From positions 248,001 to 312,000 of the forward strand of contig NZ_CP016534.2 of the NCBI RefSeq assembly GCF_001687565.2: 64,000 nucleotides of DNA, in the 5' to 3' direction. The position numbers were made by a program, and so were the translations under genes. This stretch comes from Planococcus antarcticus DSM 14505 (GTDB lineage: Bacteria; Bacillota; Bacilli; Bacillales_A; Planococcaceae). The notes under the pieces were generated by a model. That model saw only the letters and a program-made list of their open reading frames with translations, had not been told where the DNA came from and did no database searches. Below, one piece after another: positions 59,150 through 64,000 of the stretch; within the stretch, counting starts at the first letter, position 1; the number at the start of each line of letters is the position of its first letter.

Positions 59150-59560
59150 CTAATACTCTTCGTTTAAAAATTCTTCGATGTATTCCTTCAATTCCTCTTT
59201 TATTTCTTCTAGAGATTCATCCGGAAATTCTCCGATAATTTTACTCCCAGGTATGTTTTTCGAAATAGGTAAACCCAAAACCCTTCGTTGGCATTCCCAA
59301 ATTGTAATAATATGCAAGTTAATGAGTTCGCCGTCTGGATTGAATTTATCTGATATACCAATCGAAATAGTGGAACAGTAGCCTGGCTGGAAATGATCTG
59401 AACCATCAAGATCAAAACCAACATAAAACTCAAGATTTCTATTTTCGAAGATGAATTTGTTTTCTCTTAACACAATTTCACTATGTTCTTTTAAGGCCGA
59501 TTCCATCTCCTGAATCTTTATCTTTAGTTCTTCCGCAAAATTCTTCTGCTGATACTTCAT
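59150..59560 (-). CDS. Orphan protein of unknown function next to IS30
   Basis: A 136-residue acidic soluble protein (MKYQQKNFAEELKIKIQEME ... EEIKEELKEYIEEFLNEEY) with an N-terminal helix, a beta-rich centre (NLEFYVGFDLDGSDHFQPGY, CSTISIGISDKF) and a C-terminal acidic helix. I do not recognise it. The acidity, size and position in a repeat-flanked island with a toxin remnant are compatible with an immunity protein, without direct support. No good ribosome binding site precedes the ATG. An overlapping open frame on the same strand (59481-59669, KVQNLEFKPFIRGFFFSFKE) could be the remnant of a gene cut by the IS30 insertion. Confidence 0.5.
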   Translation of the reverse strand: MKYQQKNFAEELKIKIQEMESALKEHSEIVLRENKFIFENRNLEFYVGFDLDGSDHFQPGYCSTISIGISDKFNPDGELINLHIITIWECQRRVLGLPISKNIPGSKIIGEFPDESLEEIKEELKEYIEEFLNEEY

Positions 59561-59724
59561 CTATAAAATCACTGCCTTTTGAAAATAGGATATATTTGTA
59601 TTCCTTAAAAGAAAAGAAGAATCCTCTTATAAACGGCTTGAATTCTAAATTCTGTACTTTTGTATGCACAGTTAATTATGGATCATCTTTAAATAAACGT
59701 TTGTAAGCAAAAAAAATCGGCTAG

Positions 59725-60919
59725 TTGTAAAATGAAATGCAACAGCTAACTTGCTAAAAAAACAGAAAAAGCCACAGATAAACCGTGTATGATTAAGTCG
59801 ACGAAACATCAATCGATACGGAGGTTTATCTATGGCACACACACAGTCTACCACATCAAAACGCTCGTTTAAACACTTGACCCCTTTCGACCGTGGGCGA
59901 ATCGCCGCGCTTCAGGAGGAGGGAAAAACCCAAACCGCTATTGCAGAAGCGATTGGCTGCGCCAAAAGCACAATCAGCCGAGAACTCAAACGTGGCACCG
60001 TCACGCAGATGAAGACCGGCCGTGCGACATTCGAAGCCTACTTTCCGGAAACCGGACAGCTGAAATACGAAGAAAACCGCCAAGCCTGTGGAGCCAACCT
60101 CAAGCTAGATGACGCCATCGAATTTATCCAGTACACAGAAACCAAAATCTTGGACGACCACTGGTCACCCGACGCGGTCTGCGGATCTGCAACACTCCAT
60201 GAACAATTCGAAGGCAAACGGGTCTGCACCAAAACGCTTTACAATTACATCGAGCTTGGCTACATCGGGGTCAAAAACATCGACCTCCCGATGAAAGTGC
60301 GGCTGAATACAAAAAAGCGGCGGATCCGAGTGAACAAGCGCGTGCTTGGCCGCAGTATCGAAGAGCGACCGGAAGCCGTGGAAGACCGGACCGAATTCGG
60401 TCATTGGGAAATCGATACGGTCATCGGCAAGAAAAGCCAGGACGAAGCCTTGATGACGCTGACTGAACGGAAGACCCGCCAGGAAATCATCATCCGGATC
60501 GATGACAAGGGCAGTGATTCCATTACGAAAGCGTTGGAACTCGTGCGGAACAAGTTTGACGCGAACTTCGCTCAGGTCTTCAAGACCATTACTTCCGACA
60601 ACGGGTCGGAGTTCGCAGAACTGGCTGCGTCGCTCGAAAAGGACAAAACGGCAGTCTTTTTTACACACCCGTATACCTCCTGCGAGCGCGGAACGAACGA
60701 GCGCCACAACGGGCTCATCCGCCGCTTCATCCCAAAAGGAAAAGCGATCCATTCAGTGGCAGAGGAAACCATCCGGTACGCAGAGAACTGGTGCAACCGC
60801 CTGCCGCGAAAGATTCTCGGGTACCGGACACCGGAAGCGTGCTTCTTAGAAGAACTCGCCAACATCGCCTAATCCGCAGTTTAATGGGTTTTCATGTTTT
60901 GTTGCATTTAATATTGCAA
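59725..60919 (+). mobile_element. IS30-family insertion sequence, about 1.2 kb
   Basis: The ends TTGTAAAATGAAATGCAACA (59725-59744) and TGTTGCATTTAATATTGCAA (60900-60919) are inverted repeats matching at 17 of 20 positions. CTAG borders the left end directly (59721-59724) and the right end after one base (60921-60924), a possible target duplication. A single transposase gene fills the interior, whose base composition is more GC-rich than the flanks. Confidence 0.88.
59832..60872 (+). CDS. IS30-family transposase
   Basis: A 346-residue DDE transposase. The N-terminal helix-turn-helix is FKHLTPFDRGRIAALQEEGK and IAEAIGCAKSTISRELKRGT. The catalytic residues are the Asp in HWEIDTVIG, the Asp in ITSDNGSEFAELA and the Glu in CERGTNERHNGLIRRFIPKG. 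ATG follows CGGAGGTTTATCT. It appears intact, so the element may be active. Large open frames on the opposite strand (for example 60165-60752) are shadows of its GC-rich codons. Confidence 0.95.
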   Translation: MAHTQSTTSKRSFKHLTPFDRGRIAALQEEGKTQTAIAEAIGCAKSTISRELKRGTVTQMKTGRATFEAYFPETGQLKYEENRQACGANLKLDDAIEFIQYTETKILDDHWSPDAVCGSATLHEQFEGKRVCTKTLYNYIELGYIGVKNIDLPMKVRLNTKKRRIRVNKRVLGRSIEERPEAVEDRTEFGHWEIDTVIGKKSQDEALMTLTERKTRQEIIIRIDDKGSDSITKALELVRNKFDANFAQVFKTITSDNGSEFAELAASLEKDKTAVFFTHPYTSCERGTNERHNGLIRRFIPKGKAIHSVAEETIRYAENWCNRLPRKILGYRTPEACFLEELANIA

Positions 60920-60942
60920 TCTAGGAGCAAAAAAAATCCTTC

Positions 60943-60978
60943 TTTTGAATGTAACTTAATACCAACCCAAGTTACATT
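60943..60978. repeat. Right inverted repeat of the 2.4-kb island
   Basis: TTTTGAATGTAACTTAA (60943-60959) is the exact complement of the left copy. It also forms a local hairpin: AATGTAACTT (60948-60957) with AAGTTACATT (60969-60978). A diverged third copy, TTAAGTTCCATTCA, is at 59132-59145. The rest of the gap to the MscS gene shows no clear signal. Confidence 0.75.
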
Positions 60979-61300
60979 TACAACCCCTATTCCGATGAAC
61001 TTTGAAGAGCAAGAAGAGAAAGTCGATTTGCTAGAAAAAATACATTTAATTTCCAATTGTATAGGGTTTTAAACGTACTTTTGACTAGACACAAGTTTAC
61101 ATATCTCAGGCTATCGGAAGAGAAGACGCTTCGCATGAAGATTCTTCTTTTCTTTTGTTCGGATCAGTGCGATTCTCTAAATAAAACAATTGGATCTGTA
61201 AAGGGAAAAGCGAAATTGTAAACGAAATATGCTATAAAAACAGAAAACCCTATCCGGGAGTGAAATCATCTATCTATGTATGTTATAAAGGAACAGGAAT

Positions 61301-62209
61301 ATGGAAAACGATTGCGGCAAAACCCTGCTGTTTCACCCTGAAAATAGAAAGGATGGTTTTTTGTTTAGTTTTAAAAATTTCGACGGGGAAACGCTCCTCT
61401 TTGGAGCTGGAGTAATTGCAGCTCAAATAATTGGAATTCTGATTGCTTTTGTTTTGGTGAAAGCGATCGGAAAAAAACTGATAAACCGTTTCTTCGATAA
61501 ATTATTGATAAAAGGCGATGTTACGAAAGGCCGTGCATTAACGCTTCAGAGCTTATCAGAAAACCTGTTCTCTTACGTCTTGATCTTCATATTGGTTACA
61601 ACTTTATTCAATATATTCGGTTTGTCTGTGGCGAGTTTAATTGCCGGTGCTGGAATTGTTGGACTGGCGATAGGATTCGGGGCACAGGGCCTTGTTAGTG
61701 ACGTCGTTACCGGGTTCTTTTTGTTGCTGGAAAAACAAATTGATGTGAATGATTACGTAACTGTCGGAAGCATGGATGGCATTGTGGAGGCGGTAGGTTT
61801 AAGAACAACGAAGATTCGCAGTTTCGATGGCACGTTAAATTATATTCCGAACCGGGACATCACTACAGTCAGTAACCATTCGCGTGGCAATATGCGCGCG
61901 CTTGTGGATATTGGCATTTCTTACGATGAAAACATCGACGAAGCGATGGCAGTCATACAGGCAGCTTGTGCGCATGTGGCGGCAGAAGCTGTGGGTATCG
62001 TTGAAGGTCCAGATGTTATTGGCGTACAAGCATTTGGTGCGTCAGACGTTACTTTGCGAATCATTGCAAGAGCAAAGAATGGAGAGCAATGGGCGGTAGA
62101 ACGACAACTGCGCAAAGCTATTAAAGAAGCATTGGATGCAAAGGGCATCGAAATTCCATTCCCGCATCAGGTCAACATCCATAAAAATATGGAAATTCTG
62201 AAAAGCTAA
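61301..62209 (+). CDS. Small-conductance mechanosensitive channel (MscS family, YkuT type)
   Basis: A 302-residue MscS protein with three membrane helices (about residues 35-145). The third, pore-lining helix is SLIAGAGIVGLAIGFGAQGLVSDVVTGFFLLLEKQ, with the Gly/Ala ridge of the channel. The cytosolic beta domain includes VGSMDGIVEAVGLRTTKIR and IPNRDITTVSNHSRG. It opens on hypo-osmotic shock. AAAGGAACAGGAAT precedes the ATG; the 23-residue polar N-terminus before the first helix is longer than usual. Confidence 0.92.
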   Translation: MENDCGKTLLFHPENRKDGFLFSFKNFDGETLLFGAGVIAAQIIGILIAFVLVKAIGKKLINRFFDKLLIKGDVTKGRALTLQSLSENLFSYVLIFILVTTLFNIFGLSVASLIAGAGIVGLAIGFGAQGLVSDVVTGFFLLLEKQIDVNDYVTVGSMDGIVEAVGLRTTKIRSFDGTLNYIPNRDITTVSNHSRGNMRALVDIGISYDENIDEAMAVIQAACAHVAAEAVGIVEGPDVIGVQAFGASDVTLRIIARAKNGEQWAVERQLRKAIKEALDAKGIEIPFPHQVNIHKNMEILKS

Positions 62210-62232
62210 TTAAGCAAAAAGAAGTGGATACT

Positions 62233-62284
62233 AAAAAAGCTGCGTTAAAAGGTATTGAACTTACTTCTAGCGCAGCTTTTTCTT
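62233..62284 (+). terminator. Terminator of the MscS gene
   Basis: AAAAAGCTGCG and CGCAGCTTTTT form an 11-bp stem around a 26-base loop, then TCTT. Confidence 0.8.
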
Positions 62285-62370
62285 CAGTAAAAACTCCACT
62301 TGTAGATGGTCCTTGAACTGCGTTCACAGGATGCAAAAACTCTAAGTATTTAAAGTAAGAACCTATACTC

Positions 62371-62411
62371 CATTAGAAAAGACAGCCTACGCGATGGCTG
62401 CCTTTTCTAAT
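62371..62411. terminator. Hairpin between MscS and DUF948-like genes
   Basis: TTAGAAAAGACAGCC and GGCTGCCTTTTCTAA pair (one mismatch) around TACGCGAT. The plus strand continues TTTTTTT; on the minus strand the downstream arm is itself T-rich, so it probably ends the DUF948-like transcript as well. Confidence 0.8.
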
Positions 62412-62415
62412 TTTT

Positions 62416-62904
62416 TTAATAGTTTTTTGGCAACTGACCTTCATCAGCCACAGATGTCGGAGTATAGGTGGAGTTGATAGTTTCAGAAGATATCTGGGTT
62501 TTTATAAAATCGAGAAAACCCATGGCTGTGTTGCTGTATTGGTTCACTTGCGCAACACTCTGCTTGTCATGATCCACTCTTAACGAAATGTTACTGGTAA
62601 TTGCGCGGACCGAAGCGTTTAAGTCGATGACCGAATTCACTGTGCCTTTTCCCGCATCAATCAGCGTATTAACTTTTTCAGTTTTCATTTGAAGATCTTC
62701 TTTTAATTCATTTGCGTGATGCGATAAAGTTGTTGCCTCTAAATTGAGCTTATCGACCCGCTCTTTCAGGTTGCTTGCGGAACCTTTCATCTTTTTAACT
62801 GGTTCCTTGATTCCTGATATCAGCATAACAACCCCGACTATCGCGATAATCAGCCCAACGACGAAAATAGCAAGTGCTATGTAAAGCCATATTGCAGCAT
62901 CCAT
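62416..62904 (-). CDS. DUF948-like membrane-anchored coiled-coil protein
   Basis: A 162-residue protein: one N-terminal membrane helix (LYIALAIFVVGLIIAIVGVVMLI), then a long amphipathic helix (EPVKKMKGSASNLKERVDKLNLEATTLSHHANELKEDLQMKTEKVNT would be its core region) and a Ser/Thr/Pro-rich end. This fits the DUF948/YtxG family, general stress proteins in B. subtilis with unknown function. It is monocistronic. Confidence 0.75.
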   Translation of the reverse strand: MDAAIWLYIALAIFVVGLIIAIVGVVMLISGIKEPVKKMKGSASNLKERVDKLNLEATTLSHHANELKEDLQMKTEKVNTLIDAGKGTVNSVIDLNASVRAITSNISLRVDHDKQSVAQVNQYSNTAMGFLDFIKTQISSETINSTYTPTSVADEGQLPKNY

Positions 62905-63116
62905 ATTATTTCCTCCTCTGTTTTATTGATGTCTTGGGTATGCTATACCCGTTAAACTTCCTTGATTAACATAACAGATAGAAAGAAGAAATTCTTGCTT
63001 CTTGAAACCAACCGGCAAACATCTCCCATAACAGAAACGAGTGTGGTAAAATTTCATCATATGTGTATATATTATCTGGCATTTTTAGAAGAATGCGAGA
63101 AAGAGCAGGTGCGGAA

Positions 63117-63932
63117 ATGATTGTCGGAATAGATGCGGGCGGTACATTGATCAAAGTGGCATATACGAAAAAAGGAGAAGTCCATTTTGAAAAGTATCCA
63201 ATTGCTGAAATTGAGCAAGTTGCCGACTGGGTGAACGGTCTTGGTGACAGTAAAGTTTGTGTAACAGGTGGAAGGTCGGGTGTTCTGGTTTCTTTGCTCC
63301 ATCAGCCAGCTCAGGAAATGGTTGAATTTGAAGCGACTCACCTTGGTGTGCAGGTTCTTCTCAAGGAGATGGGCCGTTTGGAAGATGCATATCTGGTGAC
63401 AAATGTTGGAACTGGAACCTCTATTCACTGTATTCAAGACAATATTCATGAGCGTTTGGGCGGCACCGGTGTCGGTGGAGGCACGTTGATCGGATTGAGC
63501 CATCTGTTGACGGGCGTTACTTGTTACGACGACATTGTCGCGTTGGCAAGACAGGGTTCCCGCGAACGGATTGATTTGAAGGTTAAGCATATCTACGAAG
63601 GCAAGGAGCCTCCTATCTCAGGAGAACTGACAGCCAGTAACTTCGGGCAGAACCTGTTTTCCATTTCGGGAGATTTGACGAAAGAAGAGCTGCTGGCGAC
63701 GGTCATCGGTCTAGTGGGTGAAACGGTCAGTACAGTCAGTGTGCAAGCGGCTCGACAGTGCAAAAGCTCAACCATCGTCTACATTGGCTCTTCCTTCATT
63801 GATAATCCATTGCTGAAGGAAGTTGTAACAAGTTATACCATTCTGCGCGGCTCGGTTCCTGTGTTTCCAGATAATGGGGAATTTTCAGGGGCGATGGGAG
63901 CCATGTCTGTATTAAATAAAAAGACTGTGTAA
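63117..63932 (+). CDS. coaW: Type II pantothenate kinase
   Basis: A 271-residue kinase of the acetate kinase/Hsp70 fold: MIVGIDAGGTLIKVAY (phosphate 1 loop), VCVTGGRSGVL, the Glu in MVEFEATHLGVQ, VTNVGTGTSIH (phosphate 2) and GGTGVGGGTLIGLSHLLTG. It makes 4'-phosphopantothenate, the first step to coenzyme A, and this type is typical of staphylococci and some Bacillales. The start at 63117 follows GCAGGTGCGGAA; the frame upstream has no ribosome binding site. Confidence 0.93.
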   Translation: MIVGIDAGGTLIKVAYTKKGEVHFEKYPIAEIEQVADWVNGLGDSKVCVTGGRSGVLVSLLHQPAQEMVEFEATHLGVQVLLKEMGRLEDAYLVTNVGTGTSIHCIQDNIHERLGGTGVGGGTLIGLSHLLTGVTCYDDIVALARQGSRERIDLKVKHIYEGKEPPISGELTASNFGQNLFSISGDLTKEELLATVIGLVGETVSTVSVQAARQCKSSTIVYIGSSFIDNPLLKEVVTSYTILRGSVPVFPDNGEFSGAMGAMSVLNKKTV

Positions 63933-63950
63933 TTTTTTTATGTTGAAAAG

Positions 63951-63999
63951 ACGTCTTCCCTCCAACCATTGCGATGGCCGGAAGGAAGACGTTTTTTTT
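63951..63999 (+). terminator. Terminator of coaW
   Basis: ACGTCTTCC and GGAAGACGT form the outer stem, with an inner CCAT/ATGG stem, followed by eight T at the window edge. Confidence 0.88.
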
Positions 64000-64000
64000 G

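Noticed and set aside
60165..60752. 195-codon open frame on the minus strand inside the IS30 element
   Set aside because: It mirrors the GC-rich transposase gene, has no ribosome binding site, and the transposase frame has all family motifs.

Overview
The window reads as chromosomal DNA of a Gram-positive member of the Bacillota, most likely family Planococcaceae (Planococcus/Planomicrobium/Sporosarcina-like). The reasons are strong AGGAGG ribosome binding sites, frequent TTG/GTG starts, preQ1 and T-box riboswitches, PerR/Fur-type 7-1-7 boxes and close Bacillus-type homologues (YcsF/KipIA, YteA, IspA, BmrA, YwaF, CoaW). The genus is an inference from memory of such proteins. No rRNA, tRNA, CRISPR array or phage module was seen.

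Layout. 1-3.9 kb (minus): 5-oxoproline utilisation operon pxpB-pxpC-pxpA-NRAMP transporter-DUF1445 hydro-lyase, cut by the window start and preceded by five 21-bp phased repeats. 4-8.3 kb: orphan amino-acid binding lipoprotein, then a TetR-controlled ABC-2 exporter. 8.3-13.2 kb: LrgAB/CidAB-type pair, brnQ with a divergent GntR regulator, and two tandem SpoIIAA-like proteins. 13.3-20 kb: rRNA methyltransferase, DUF3817 protein, an fsr-type efflux gene with an in-frame stop, GNAT, BmrA-type ABC exporter, and a TipA-type MerR regulator with a textbook 19-bp-spacer promoter. 20-26 kb: structured repeats, an EEP-family hydrolase, a preQ1-riboswitch operon (queF plus queuosine-precursor transporter), a MITE-like element and small stress or redox genes. 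26-35 kb: DUF3238 protein, GAF-STAS protein, phosphodiesterase, SleB-like hydrolase, and a sugar ABC importer lacking its ATPase. 35-45 kb: tRNA-Trp T-box leader with trpE-trpG, a DDAH-type amidinohydrolase, a second MITE-like element, hisC, and many small conserved genes.

45-50 kb is the most coherent system. A translationally coupled ribA-like/ribD/HAD-nucleotidase operon could carry GTP to 5-amino-6-ribitylaminouracil. It diverges from a ferritin gene followed by the FetAB iron exporter. Two Fur-like boxes and a PerR-like box lie in the shared intergenic region, suggesting that flavin-precursor synthesis, iron storage and iron export are controlled together.

50-64 kb: saccharopine-dehydrogenase-like protein, DUF485/acetate-type symporter pair, intracellular subtilisin IspA, peptide-binding lipoprotein with an M42 aminopeptidase, and an apparently leaderless ArsR-type regulator with a small membrane protein. 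Then comes a 2.4-kb island flanked by 17-bp inverted repeats and holding a frameshifted toxin gene, an orphan protein and an IS30-family element. MscS channel, DUF948-like protein and type II pantothenate kinase end the window.

Three genes look broken (fsr-like 15156-16373, NTF2-like 44750-45119, HigB-like 58695-59059). Each needs only one base change to be restored, so sequencing error cannot be excluded. All calls come from reading the sequence; no database search was run.
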